Source of the DNA: an uncultured Selenomonas sp.
GTDB taxonomy: Bacteria; Bacillota; Negativicutes; Selenomonadales; Selenomonadaceae
Assembly: GCA_938045435.1 (NCBI GenBank)
Contig: CALIBA010000157.1
Location: forward strand, 1-23,771
DNA length: 23,771 nt
Reading direction: 5' to 3'
This document shows positions 1 to 7,870 of the stretch, piece after piece; within the stretch, counting starts at the first letter, position 1, and every line of letters starts with the position of its first letter. Both the position numbers and the translations under genes were made by a program. Below the pieces are notes generated by a model. It made no database searches and had not been told where the DNA came from. It worked only from the letters and a program-made list of their open reading frames with translations.

Positions 1-2
1 GC

Positions 3-569
3 TGCATTGAGGCCGGCGGGCCGGATCCCGGTGTTGGCTGTGCAGGGCGCGGGATTATCGTTGCGCTCGAGCGCCTCAAGGCCCTGCATGCGTTTGATGA
101 CCTCGATGTCGTTCTCTACGATGTCCTCGGCGATGTGGTCTGCGGCGGCTTTGCCGTGCCCATCCGTGAGGGCTATGCCTCGGAGATATACATTGTTTCC
201 TCGGGCGAGCTCATGTCGCTCTATGCGGCGAACAATATAGCAAAGGGCGTGCGCCGTTTCGCCGAGCGCGGTGCGGTGAAGCTCGGCGGCATCATCGGCA
301 ACGGCAGAGATGTTCTGCGTGAGCGAGAACTGCTCGAGGCATTTGCTGCACGTATCGGCACACAGCTCATCACCTACATCCCGCGGTCGCGCGCTGTGCA
401 TGAGGCAGAGATTCATCGGCAGACGCTCATTGCCTATGCGCCTGATTCGGAGCAGGCGCAGCACTATACGGCACTCGCGCAGGCGATCGATACGAATGAG
501 ATGCTGACCGTTCCGACGCCGATGGAGTTCGAGGAACTCGAGGATTTGGTGGAGCGCTATGGGGATTGA
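3..569 (+). CDS. NifH-like iron protein (nitrogenase reductase family), 5'-truncated by window edge
   Basis: This is the C-terminal 188 residues of a NifH/BchL/CfbC-type ATP-dependent iron protein. In this family a homodimer holds one [4Fe-4S] cluster and passes electrons to a component-1 partner as it hydrolyses ATP. Both cluster cysteines are visible: the first in GVGCAGRG (codon 39-41) and the second in DVVCGGFAVPIR (codon 141-143). They are 34 residues apart, close to the Cys97/Cys132 spacing of Azotobacter NifH. The arginine that is ADP-ribosylated in classical NifH (CAGRG) is also kept. The ATP-binding P-loop would lie upstream of the window. The end overlaps the next gene by 11 bases, which implies coupled translation. 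Family membership is certain. True nitrogen fixation is unlikely given the partner proteins, and the substrate is unknown. Confidence 0.95.
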   Translation, partial: CIEAGGPDPGVGCAGRGIIVALERLKALHAFDDLDVVLYDVLGDVVCGGFAVPIREGYASEIYIVSSGELMSLYAANNIAKGVRRFAERGAVKLGGIIGNGRDVLRERELLEAFAARIGTQLITYIPRSRAVHEAEIHRQTLIAYAPDSEQAQHYTALAQAIDTNEMLTVPTPMEFEELEDLVERYGD

Positions 570-1863
570 GGTCAAGCGGGTCGGCGTCCGCCGGACGAAC
601 TGCAGCTGCAGCATGCCGGGTGTCTGGCGTGCGCTGTCCTTCGTGCGGGGGGCACTCGTTGTCTTTCACAGCCCGCGTCCGTGTGCGCATATTGCGCACG
701 GCATGGATGTGAGCAGCTTTCACCGGCTGACGGCAGCGGGGACCTCCGTACGTCTCTCTCCCGTGCCGCTCCTGACGAGCGGCCTTGGCGAGAGCGAGGC
801 GATTTTCGGCGGCGAGGACCGGCTGCGGGAGTGCATTCGCTTTGCCGCAGAGAAGTATCACCCGCAGGCCGTATTCATCGCAAACTCCTGCGTCAGCGGC
901 GTGATCGGTGATGATACGAAGGCGATCGCGGAGGAGATGGAAGCGGAGCTTGGGATTCCCGTCATGGCGGTGTCTGCGCATGGCTTCCTCGATGGAGAGT
1001 ACTATGCGGGATATCTCGATGCTGCGCGTGCGCTCGTGGACCGCTTCATGCACCCCGCAGAGCGAAAGCCGGGAACCGTTGCCCTCCTCGGTGACTGCGG
1101 GGGAATGCACGGAGAATATGCGAAGGAACTGCGGCGGCTGCTTGCCCTGCTCGATCTCAAGGTGACGGCGCAGTTCCCGTCGTATCTCGCGCTCGATGAG
1201 ATGCAGGCGGTGCCGGAGGCGGAGCTCATCATTCTCCTCGGACGCCGGATGGATGACGAGAAGCAGGGGCAGCTGGCGGAGCTTGCAGAGCATATGCATG
1301 AGCGCTTCGGCACGCCGTATCTCGCCGATGTCTATGCCGTCGGCGCGGAGGAGACAAAGACCTGGCTGCGCCGTGTCGGCGCGCTCTGTCACCGAGAGGA
1401 GGCGGCAGAGCGTGCCATCGCATCGGAGGAGGCATCCTTTTCTGCAGTTGTCGAAAAGGCGCGCGCTGATCTCGCAGGGCGCAGATGCGGGCTTGCGATT
1501 GGCCGCGACCTTACATGGTTCCAGCCGGAAATCATCCTGCGCCTGCTGAACAAGGCCGGCGTTGCGCTGTCCGGAATCGTGCTGCTGGACTGTTTTATGC
1601 CCGCACGGCGTGAAGTGATGGAGGAGGCACTGCGGTGTCTGACCGATGTTCCCATCTATTACGAGGGGGATGCGGCAGCGGATGAGATGCTGCATGCAGC
1701 AGACTTTGTCCTCACGACACATGAACTCGTTGATGCGAAGCTGCGCCAGCTTTTCCTCGCACTGCTGCCGTCGGTCGGATGGTCGATGGAGCGTCGTCTG
1801 CTGGACGATATGCGGCAGATACTGCACCGGCATGAGAGCAGGGGAGGGCTGATCTATGGGTGA
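559..1863 (+). CDS. Nitrogenase component 1-type oxidoreductase, subunit A (NifD/NifE-like)
   Basis: A 434-residue protein of the nitrogenase component-1 family (oxidoreductase/nitrogenase fold), the likely electron acceptor of the NifH-like protein. Cysteines matching the three P-cluster ligands of NifD are present: Cys15 or Cys17, Cys42 in HSPRPCAH, and Cys111 in NSCVSGVIGDD. The region that carries the FeMo-co ligand Cys275 in NifD aligns by eye with IILLGRRMDDEKQG and has no cysteine. The protein is about 50-60 residues shorter than NifD. The start at 559 is inside the NifH-like gene, preceded by GTGGAG at 549-554; the end overlaps the next gene by 8 bases. It most resembles the catalytic or scaffold subunits of group IV-type nitrogenase-like reductases (tetrapyrrole or thioether reductases) and NifEN. 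Which of these reactions, if any, it performs cannot be told from sequence. Confidence 0.9.
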   Translation: MGIEVKRVGVRRTNCSCSMPGVWRALSFVRGALVVFHSPRPCAHIAHGMDVSSFHRLTAAGTSVRLSPVPLLTSGLGESEAIFGGEDRLRECIRFAAEKYHPQAVFIANSCVSGVIGDDTKAIAEEMEAELGIPVMAVSAHGFLDGEYYAGYLDAARALVDRFMHPAERKPGTVALLGDCGGMHGEYAKELRRLLALLDLKVTAQFPSYLALDEMQAVPEAELIILLGRRMDDEKQGQLAELAEHMHERFGTPYLADVYAVGAEETKTWLRRVGALCHREEAAERAIASEEASFSAVVEKARADLAGRRCGLAIGRDLTWFQPEIILRLLNKAGVALSGIVLLDCFMPARREVMEEALRCLTDVPIYYEGDAAADEMLHAADFVLTTHELVDAKLRQLFLALLPSVGWSMERRLLDDMRQILHRHESRGGLIYG

Positions 1864-3133
1864 GCGGGAGAAATCCTTCGACGATGTCTGTATGTGTACG
1901 GATACCTGTGCGCTTGCAGGCGCATCGGCCTTTTTTGCAGGCCTGCAGGATGCTGTCATTGTCGTCAACGGGCCTCTCTGGTGCTATTTCTTTGCGATGC
2001 GGCATATCGAGCACAGCCAAAGCACGATCTCACACCGTATGATCTGCACGCAGCTGGACAATGACGCCATTGTATTCGGCGCGGAGGAATATCTGCACGA
2101 GGCTCTTGCCCCTTATGTGGAGCAGCCTCCTGCACTGCTCGCAATCATCAGCAGCTGTGCAGCGGGGCTCATCGGCGACGATATTGAGGCAATTGCGCGC
2201 GGGGCAGGACTCTCCTGCCCGATCGCCGTGTTGGACAGCAGCGGTCTTACAGGGAGTTTTGCCGATGGCTGGGATAAGGCTGCATGTGCCATGCTTTCGG
2301 CATTTACGCCTGAGCAGCGTTCGGGGCAGGCGAATGCCGTCAATCTCATCGGTATGACGAGTGCCTACTATAACGGGGAGAATGACGCGCATGAGCTCAT
2401 GCGGCTCCTTGCGCTGGCAGGTTACCGTGTCAATGCTGTTCTTGGCTGCGCTATGTCCGCGGCGGATCTGAGCGGTCTGACGCAGGCATCGCTGAATATC
2501 GTTGTGCATGACGAACTGGGGGGCGGTGCAGCCCGCCTGCTCGCAGAGACCTGTGGCACACCCTACATTGCGCCTCTGCCTCCATACGGCCGCGCGGGAA
2601 CGCGGGAGTGGCTCGCAGAGATCGGACGTGTGCTGCCCGCTCCCTGCGCCGATGCTGCGCAGGAGGAGATCACGCGCGTTACGCGCGAGGACTTCCTGCG
2701 CATTAACGAGTGCAAGAGCATCTGGGGAGAGCTCCGTTATGATACGGCCGTTATCCGTGCACCCCGCTCTGCGGCTTGGGGACTCGCACAGGCGCTGCGT
2801 ACGGAATGGGCAGATGTCTGTCATCTCGCAGTTGTAGCGGAGACTAAGGGAGCACAGGAGACTATGGGGATCGCGGATGAGATTTTGAGTGAGATGGATG
2901 CTATGCGGATGCAGGAACTCCTATCCTGTATGGAGGATGGGCTCCTGCTCGGCAGCAGCAACGAATCGCCTCATATTCATCCGCAGAGAACCCAGTATCT
3001 TGCAGTTTCCTATCCCGTACAGGATGTGCTCCAACTGACGGATAATCCCTTTATGGGACTGCGCGGTGCACGTTATATCGAGGAGACCCTTTGGAACGGC
3101 AGTATTTTGCGGCGGAAAATCTTGCTGTCATAG
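1856..3133 (+). CDS. Nitrogenase component 1-type oxidoreductase, subunit B (NifK/NifN-like)
   Basis: A second component-1 family protein of 425 residues, clearly different in sequence from its upstream neighbour, so the two probably form a heterotetramer. Candidate Fe-S ligands are Cys18 (with Cys12 and Cys14 close by), Cys43 in VNGPLWC, and Cys101 in ISSCAAGLIGDD; these match the three conserved P-cluster cysteine positions. The C-terminal segment HPQRTQYLAVSYP followed by FMGLRGA is of the NifK-like type. No cysteine is found at the cofactor-ligand region. The ATG at 1856 follows a strong GGGGAGGG at 1841-1848 with 7-base spacing. The N-terminal CMCTDTC cluster gives more cysteines than the family minimum and could add or shift a cluster ligand. 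The gene ends 62 bases before the ABC lipoprotein gene, with a promoter between. Confidence 0.88.
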   Translation: MGEREKSFDDVCMCTDTCALAGASAFFAGLQDAVIVVNGPLWCYFFAMRHIEHSQSTISHRMICTQLDNDAIVFGAEEYLHEALAPYVEQPPALLAIISSCAAGLIGDDIEAIARGAGLSCPIAVLDSSGLTGSFADGWDKAACAMLSAFTPEQRSGQANAVNLIGMTSAYYNGENDAHELMRLLALAGYRVNAVLGCAMSAADLSGLTQASLNIVVHDELGGGAARLLAETCGTPYIAPLPPYGRAGTREWLAEIGRVLPAPCADAAQEEITRVTREDFLRINECKSIWGELRYDTAVIRAPRSAAWGLAQALRTEWADVCHLAVVAETKGAQETMGIADEILSEMDAMRMQELLSCMEDGLLLGSSNESPHIHPQRTQYLAVSYPVQDVLQLTDNPFMGLRGARYIEETLWNGSILRRKILLS

Positions 3134-3154
3134 ACACCATCGGCAATGATTTTG

Positions 3155-3163
3155 TGATATAAT
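3155..3163 (+). promoter_or_regulatory. Extended -10 promoter ahead of the ABC transporter genes
   Basis: TGATATAAT is a perfect extended -10 element (TGn followed by TATAAT at 3158-3163), 33 bases upstream of the start codon at 3196. No good -35 box lies at the usual spacing, which fits an extended -10 promoter. It would let the transporter genes be transcribed separately from the nitrogenase-like genes. No terminator lies between them, so read-through is also possible. Confidence 0.6.
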
Positions 3164-3195
3164 TCTAAGATGATTACTAGAAAGGGAGAAGAATC

Positions 3196-4176
3196 TTGTT
3201 TAAGAAAGGAACAGTGGTCTTCCTCCTCTGCACATTGAGCATTCTGTTCACCTCGTGCATTCCCCCGGCAGCGGAGCAGAAACCTGCGGCTTATACGGTC
3301 ACGGACATCGAGGGGACGGCCGTTGATTTCCCCGCGCCGCCGGAGCGTATTGTTACGCTCTCGATGAGCACGGATGAGGTCATGCTTGGGCTTGTTGAGC
3401 CTGAACGTATCGCGGCGGTCAATGGGCTGCTGGATGATCCCGTAAGCTCAAATGTGACGGGGCTTGTCAAGGCGATCCCGCAGCGTATTGGAAATCCAAC
3501 AGCAGAGGAGCTTATGGCACTGCACCCCGATCTCGTTGTCGTTCCGGACTGGGGAGATCTGACCATCGTGCCGTCTCTGCGCGAGGTGGGGCTTAAAGTT
3601 GTCGTCTGCAAGGGCGCACGGAATCTCGCAGAGATTCGTGAGACAATTACACTGCTCGCTGCGGCGGCGGGAGTCCTGGAGCGCGGGGAAAAGCTTCTCA
3701 CGATGATGGATGAAAAACTGGCGGGGATTCAGGAAAAGGCAGCACAGATTCCGCAGGAGGAGCGCAAGAGGGTTGTCCTCATCTCGCTTATGGCAGGCTA
3801 TGGCGGACTCGGCAGCAGTTTTGACGAGGCGTGCCGGTATGCGGGCGTTGTCAACGGGCGTGCGGAGCTTGGCATCCGCGATTTTCAGGTAATGACGAAG
3901 GAACAGCTCGTTCAGATCGACCCGGACATCCTTTTTCTGCCGACGTACAACGATCACGGAAACTATGATGTAGACAAGTTCCGCCGGGAGTATCTGGGCG
4001 ATCCGTCGCTCCAGACGATGAAGGCAATTCGCAGCAAGTCATTTGCAGAGCCGTTCGAGGGATATATCTATAACTGTTCACAGGATTTTGTCTTCGGCGT
4101 GCAGGAGATCGCTTACTGTGCGTACGGGGATGCCTTCCGACAGGGCAGGGATGAGCACCTTTCTGCGGTTGAGTGA
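3196..4176 (+). CDS. ABC transporter substrate-binding lipoprotein (BtuF/FepB family)
   Basis: A 326-residue type-III periplasmic binding protein of the family that delivers cobalamin, haem or ferric siderophores to FecCD-type importers. A lipoprotein signal is seen: positively charged start, hydrophobic core, then lipobox LFTSC with the lipidated Cys at residue 21. The mature part shows the family pattern PPERIVTLSMSTDEVMLGL, then GNPTAEELMALHPDLVVVPDWG, and in the second lobe a VMTKEQLVQIDPDILFLP segment. The start is TTG at 3196, supported by AAAGGGAG just upstream and by a correct signal sequence. It is first in the order binding protein - ATPase - permease - TonB. The ligand is not readable from sequence; a corrinoid or other tetrapyrrole/metal chelate is the inference from the B12-controlled receptors nearby. 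Confidence 0.9.
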   Translation: MFKKGTVVFLLCTLSILFTSCIPPAAEQKPAAYTVTDIEGTAVDFPAPPERIVTLSMSTDEVMLGLVEPERIAAVNGLLDDPVSSNVTGLVKAIPQRIGNPTAEELMALHPDLVVVPDWGDLTIVPSLREVGLKVVVCKGARNLAEIRETITLLAAAAGVLERGEKLLTMMDEKLAGIQEKAAQIPQEERKRVVLISLMAGYGGLGSSFDEACRYAGVVNGRAELGIRDFQVMTKEQLVQIDPDILFLPTYNDHGNYDVDKFRREYLGDPSLQTMKAIRSKSFAEPFEGYIYNCSQDFVFGVQEIAYCAYGDAFRQGRDEHLSAVE

Positions 4177-4203
4177 GGCAGGTATGGGAAGGAGGGCAGG
4201 GAT

Positions 4204-5055
4204 TTGCGGGAAATGATTTGTGTGCGCGAACTTTATGCCGGATATGAGGGGCAGGTCATCCTCGAAAATGTGACATTTCGCATAGGGGAAGGAGAAATCG
4301 TCGGGCTGATCGGGCCAAACGGTGCGGGCAAGAGTACGCTCCTTAAGACGATACGCGGCATCCTGCCGCCGATCTCTGGCACCGTTCTGCTGATGGAGCG
4401 TGACATCGGTACGCTCTCAGAGCGGGATTTCGCCCATCGTGCTGCATATTTGCAGCAGCGTGTCGAGATGACGTTTGACTACACGGCACGGGATGTCGTG
4501 CTCTCTGGGCGCTATCCCTATCTCGCATGGTGGCAGCAGGAAAAGGCCACCGATATGGAGATTGCTGCGGCATGTATGGCGTATACAGGTGTATCGGAAC
4601 TCGCAGATAAGCCGCTTCATGCCATGTCGGGCGGACAGCGCCAGCGTGTGCTGCTCGCCAAGGTGCTCGCGCAGCAGACGCCGATGCTCTTTCTTGATGA
4701 GCCTGCAACAGGACTGGACATCATCTATCAGGAGGAGATTTTTAGATTTTGCCGTGAACTCTGTGCTGCGGGAAAGACGGTGCTTCTCGTCGCGCACGAA
4801 CTGAGCCTTGCAGCACGTTTCTGCTCGCGGCTTCTGCTCATCGGACATGGGATGCTCCTCGCTGACGGCGCACCACGGGATGTGCTGACCGATACGCTCT
4901 TGTCTCGGGCCTATGGTGCGCCTGTGCGGGTCGCTGAGAACCCCCTGACACATCATGCAGAGGTCTATACAGAACCTACGCTGGTTGGCGCACGGGAAAA
5001 GCAGCTGCTCGAGGTCATTCTCGGCACGGTGGATGAGGGGAGGGCGGCACTGTGA
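4204..5055 (+). CDS. ABC transporter ATP-binding protein (FecE/BtuD/FepC type)
   Basis: A 283-residue ATPase of the iron-chelate/cobalamin import family that powers uptake across the inner membrane. Motifs in order: Walker A GPNGAGKST at residues 37-45, Q-loop near residues 84-85, signature MSGGQ ending at residue 145, Walker B MLFLDEP with D165 and E166, and the switch histidine H198 in VAHE. The TTG at 4204 is preferred because GGAGGG at 4191-4196 sits 7 bases before it; an in-frame ATG at 4213 is a less well spaced alternative. The stop overlaps the permease start by 4 bases (GTGA). About 80 residues follow the H-loop, normal for this family. Confidence 0.93.
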   Translation: MREMICVRELYAGYEGQVILENVTFRIGEGEIVGLIGPNGAGKSTLLKTIRGILPPISGTVLLMERDIGTLSERDFAHRAAYLQQRVEMTFDYTARDVVLSGRYPYLAWWQQEKATDMEIAAACMAYTGVSELADKPLHAMSGGQRQRVLLAKVLAQQTPMLFLDEPATGLDIIYQEEIFRFCRELCAAGKTVLLVAHELSLAARFCSRLLLIGHGMLLADGAPRDVLTDTLLSRAYGAPVRVAENPLTHHAEVYTEPTLVGAREKQLLEVILGTVDEGRAAL

Positions 5056-6083
5056 ATCGTATCCGCAGCACACGGTTTTTCCTATGTGCGCTCGTAGGGG
5101 CGCTCATCTTTGCCGCCATTTTATCCATGAGCTCCGGGCAATATGATATTCCGATGGAGACGGTCATCGCCTCTTTTTCCCATGCGGCAGGGCTTCCCAT
5201 CCTTCAGCATGTGACCGTGACCCCAGAGCAGGAGGCGGTACTCTTTCATATCCGCCTCCCGCGCACGCTCGTCGGGCTGATGGTGGGCGCGGGGCTTGGC
5301 ATCTCGGGCGCTGTCCTTCAAGGTATCTTTAGCAATCCGCTCGCGGACCCTGGCATCATCGGTGTGTCCAGCGGCGCCTCCGTGGGGGCTGTACTTGCGA
5401 TTGCACTTGGTGTGACGGCTGTCAGTGTACTCTCCCTGCCGGCGTTTGCATTCTGCGGTTCCATGCTTGCAGTAGGGCTTACGGTGTCGCTCTCCATGCG
5501 GCACGGGCGCATTCCCATTATGACGCTCCTCCTCTCTGGTGTCGTTGTGGGGATGTTTCTTGCGGCGTGTACAGCAGCCATTCTTACGGTGATGAATGAG
5601 CAAAAGATGCAGCAATACCTGTTCTGGACGATTGGCGGGCTTGACTATCGGAGGTGGGATCATGTCCTGCTCGGCATAGCACCGATTGGCATCAGTGCAT
5701 GTATCATGATGCTGCTCGCGCGGCATTTGAATCTCTTGGCATTTGGCGAGGTGGAGGCGCGCGCGGCCGGCATGCCCGTGACTGCCTTTCGCCTGCTCTT
5801 TCTCGCACTCGCCTCGCTGACCACAGCGGCAGGCGTCTGTATCAGCGGGAACATCGGTTTCGTCGGACTGGTTGTCCCACATATGATGCGGCTCCTCGTC
5901 GGACCGGATCACCGGCGCCTGCTGCCGGCGAGCCTTCTTGCAGGAGGCGCGTTCTTGGTACTTTGTGATTCGCTCGGGCGACTGCTCCTATCAGGGCTTG
6001 AGATTCGTGTGGGCATTATGACGGCGTTCATTGGCACACCATACTTTCTGTATCTCCTGCGCAGGCATATGAAGGGGATGTGA
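5052..6083 (+). CDS. ABC transporter permease, FecCD/BtuC family
   Basis: A 343-residue polytopic inner-membrane protein forming the translocation channel of the importer, expected as a homodimer with about ten membrane helices per subunit. The family hallmark is clear: GLGISGAVLQGIFSNPLADP followed by GIIGVSSGAS. Further family segments are the NIGFVGLVVPHMMRLLVGPDH stretch, which holds the contact to the ATPase, and the closing LEIRVGIMTAFIGTPYFLYLL. It starts with GTG at 5052, overlapping the ATPase stop, with GAGGGGAGGG at 5036-5045. The length is normal. The TonB gene starts one base after its stop, so binding protein, ATPase, permease and TonB form one transcription unit. Confidence 0.94.
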   Translation: MNRIRSTRFFLCALVGALIFAAILSMSSGQYDIPMETVIASFSHAAGLPILQHVTVTPEQEAVLFHIRLPRTLVGLMVGAGLGISGAVLQGIFSNPLADPGIIGVSSGASVGAVLAIALGVTAVSVLSLPAFAFCGSMLAVGLTVSLSMRHGRIPIMTLLLSGVVVGMFLAACTAAILTVMNEQKMQQYLFWTIGGLDYRRWDHVLLGIAPIGISACIMMLLARHLNLLAFGEVEARAAGMPVTAFRLLFLALASLTTAAGVCISGNIGFVGLVVPHMMRLLVGPDHRRLLPASLLAGGAFLVLCDSLGRLLLSGLEIRVGIMTAFIGTPYFLYLLRRHMKGM

Positions 6084-6084
6084 T

Positions 6085-6804
6085 ATGATGCAAAGCGACA
6101 GGAATGCATATCAGGCGCTCGGCGGTTCTCTTTTCCTGCATGCCGTTTTGTTTTTGATTGCAGCGATGCTGGGGCTCTTTTCTATGACTGCACCGCAGCA
6201 GAGATCTGTGCCCATTGACGTCGTTTTGTATGAGGCAGACAAGGATACCGGCAGCAGCGGCGGGGGAACGCCGCCCGCAGAGGCTGCTGATACAGCACTG
6301 CCGGATGAAATCATGCGTGAGGATCTCGTGCAGCAGCCATTGGCAGAGGTACACACTGTATCACATGCTCCGCGCACTGCGATGCAGAAGCAGAAGACAG
6401 ACAGCGCATCCGGCAGCGGATCGGGGCGTGGCAGCGCAGGCGGAGGGACGGGCTCCGGAATGGGCAGCGCATCTGGGTCCGGCAGCGGCGGTACGGGGGG
6501 CACTGCCGCACCACCACCTCCTCCCCCGCCACCTCCAAAGGAACGCATTGAGGCGAGTCTGCGCGCAGAGGCCATGCCGACATATCCAGCAGAACTCGTC
6601 GACGAGGAGGCAGAGGGGCGTGTTACCATCAAGATTCTCGTGGCAGAGGATGGTACAGTGGAGGCCGTTTCCGTCGTCTCCTCATCGGGCTATGGGGCGA
6701 TGGACCGTGCCGCCGTCGCAGCCGGCTACCGCTTTCAATTCAACCCCGGCGATAACGGACGAAAAGGAGTTTGGACAAAGACATTTCGCTTTCAGCTGAA
6801 CTGA
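6085..6804 (+). CDS. tonB: TonB-family energy transducer with Gly/Ser-polyproline spacer
   Basis: A 239-residue TonB protein that would link inner-membrane proton-motive force to the outer-membrane receptors. It has a single N-terminal membrane anchor at about residues 13-34. A long periplasmic spacer follows, with a Gly/Ser-rich tract at about 108-140 and nine consecutive prolines at 143-151. The C-terminal domain, about 153-239, shows the PTYPAELVDEEAEGRVTIKI pattern, a DGTVEAVSVVSSSG turn and the AAVAAGYRFQFNP end typical of TonB. AAGGGG at 6072-6077 precedes the ATG at 6085; the adjacent ATG at 6088 is possible. No exbB or exbD is found in the window, so this TonB must use partners encoded elsewhere. 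Placement between the ABC genes and two receptors points to a dedicated transducer. Confidence 0.9.
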   Translation: MMQSDRNAYQALGGSLFLHAVLFLIAAMLGLFSMTAPQQRSVPIDVVLYEADKDTGSSGGGTPPAEAADTALPDEIMREDLVQQPLAEVHTVSHAPRTAMQKQKTDSASGSGSGRGSAGGGTGSGMGSASGSGSGGTGGTAAPPPPPPPPPKERIEASLRAEAMPTYPAELVDEEAEGRVTIKILVAEDGTVEAVSVVSSSGYGAMDRAAVAAGYRFQFNPGDNGRKGVWTKTFRFQLN

Positions 6805-6859
6805 TTCATTGGCGCCGTTTTGTGCTGCGGGCGTATCGCTGCGGATGGGCAGGTGTTTT

Positions 6860-7831
6860 ATGCTTGAACTGACCAATCTCTCAAACGCATCCTGCGATGT
6901 TGAGAATTTGCTGCAAAATAGAACAGATACCCTTGACGCCGTTGTCCGTGCGCACTGTCTTGACGGCGTCGAGCTGATGCTCTGCGCACCATTAGATGAA
7001 ACCATGTATCCTCCTAAATACATCAAAAGTGTTCATCTGATTTACTGGCCCACATGGCTCGATTTTTGGCGCGGCAATAAGACCGCCCTCTTAGAGGAAT
7101 TTGGCAGCGAGGAAAATATATGCACTTACTATGGCTCTTTGGCGGTTGGCGACTGGGTGGAATCGTGGAAGCAGAACCTCCGACAGGCAGCGCGCTGCCA
7201 TCCGCACTACGTTGTATTCCATGTCGCACATAATTTGACCTCGGAGATGTATACACGCAAGTTCTCTGCCTCTGATGCAGATGTGATTCAAGGGACGATA
7301 GAGCTTGTTAATGAGCTTGTGCCGGAGATCCCGCCGGGGTGTAAATTCCTGTTTGAAAATCTCTGGTGGCCGGGGCTGACTTTCCAAAAGCCACATTTGG
7401 CAGAGATGCTTTTGGAAAAGGTCACCTACCCAGATACAGGATTTATGCTCGATGTCGGACATTTGATGAATACCAACTGTGCTTTGCGCACCGAAGATGA
7501 TGGGGCAGCCTATGTGCAGCAGATCTACCGCAGCCTTGGCGCCATCGGTACGCACATCTATGGTCTGCATCTGCACCAATCGCTCTCGGGGAACTATACA
7601 AAACAGATGATGCGCCGGCATGCGAAAAACCGCCGTCCGCTGGACTGGACGGAGGCTATGGCGTATGTCATGCATGTCGATCAGCACCGACCGTTCCAGA
7701 CGGATGCGGCGCGCCGTATTCTCGATACCATTCAGCCGGCGTATCTCGTGCATGAGTTCTTATCGCACACGCGCACTGCATGGGAGGAGAATCTACGGAC
7801 GCAGCAGCACGCATTGGGGCCCTCCCAGTGA
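6860..7831 (+). CDS. Xylose-isomerase-like TIM-barrel protein (sugar phosphate isomerase/epimerase family)
   Basis: A 323-residue cytoplasmic protein (no signal peptide) of the AP-endonuclease-2/xylose-isomerase-like TIM-barrel superfamily. Likely divalent-metal ligands sit where this fold has them, one per strand end: E166 in FLFENLWW, D198 and H201 in MLDVGH, H237/H239 in LHLHQ, and E299 in LVHEF. H121 and H124 in VFHVAH may also line the pocket. The superfamily covers sugar isomerases, epimerases, AP endonucleases and various metal-dependent lyases, so the exact reaction is unknown. ATG at 6860 follows a weak AGGTG; in-frame ATG at 6845 and TTG at 6809 are alternatives. It is 55 bases after tonB and is the last gene before the riboswitch promoter. 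That position suggests it processes the imported ligand, but this is inference. Confidence 0.75.
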   Translation: MLELTNLSNASCDVENLLQNRTDTLDAVVRAHCLDGVELMLCAPLDETMYPPKYIKSVHLIYWPTWLDFWRGNKTALLEEFGSEENICTYYGSLAVGDWVESWKQNLRQAARCHPHYVVFHVAHNLTSEMYTRKFSASDADVIQGTIELVNELVPEIPPGCKFLFENLWWPGLTFQKPHLAEMLLEKVTYPDTGFMLDVGHLMNTNCALRTEDDGAAYVQQIYRSLGAIGTHIYGLHLHQSLSGNYTKQMMRRHAKNRRPLDWTEAMAYVMHVDQHRPFQTDAARRILDTIQPAYLVHEFLSHTRTAWEENLRTQQHALGPSQ

Positions 7832-7870
7832 ACCTCATGAAAGAGAATATTATCGTCTGTATTTTCATAC

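Noticed and set aside
427..1968. 513-codon open frame on the minus strand opposite the first component-1 gene
   Set aside because: It is antisense to a clear nitrogenase-family gene; the translation is Arg/His/Cys-rich with no recognisable domain. It is a codon-bias shadow.
2030..2824. 264-codon minus-strand open frame
   Set aside because: Shadow of the second component-1 gene; no family motif in the translation.
3..3133. A true molybdenum nitrogenase (nifHDK)
   Set aside because: The component-1 proteins are short, lack the FeMo-co cysteine and are followed by transport genes, not nifENB. Only a NifHDK-like reductase is supported.
7838..7869. Possible terminator hairpin after the TIM-barrel gene
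   Set aside because: The ATGAAA/TTTTCAT pairing is short and AT-rich, with a long loop and no T run; it overlaps the promoter region.
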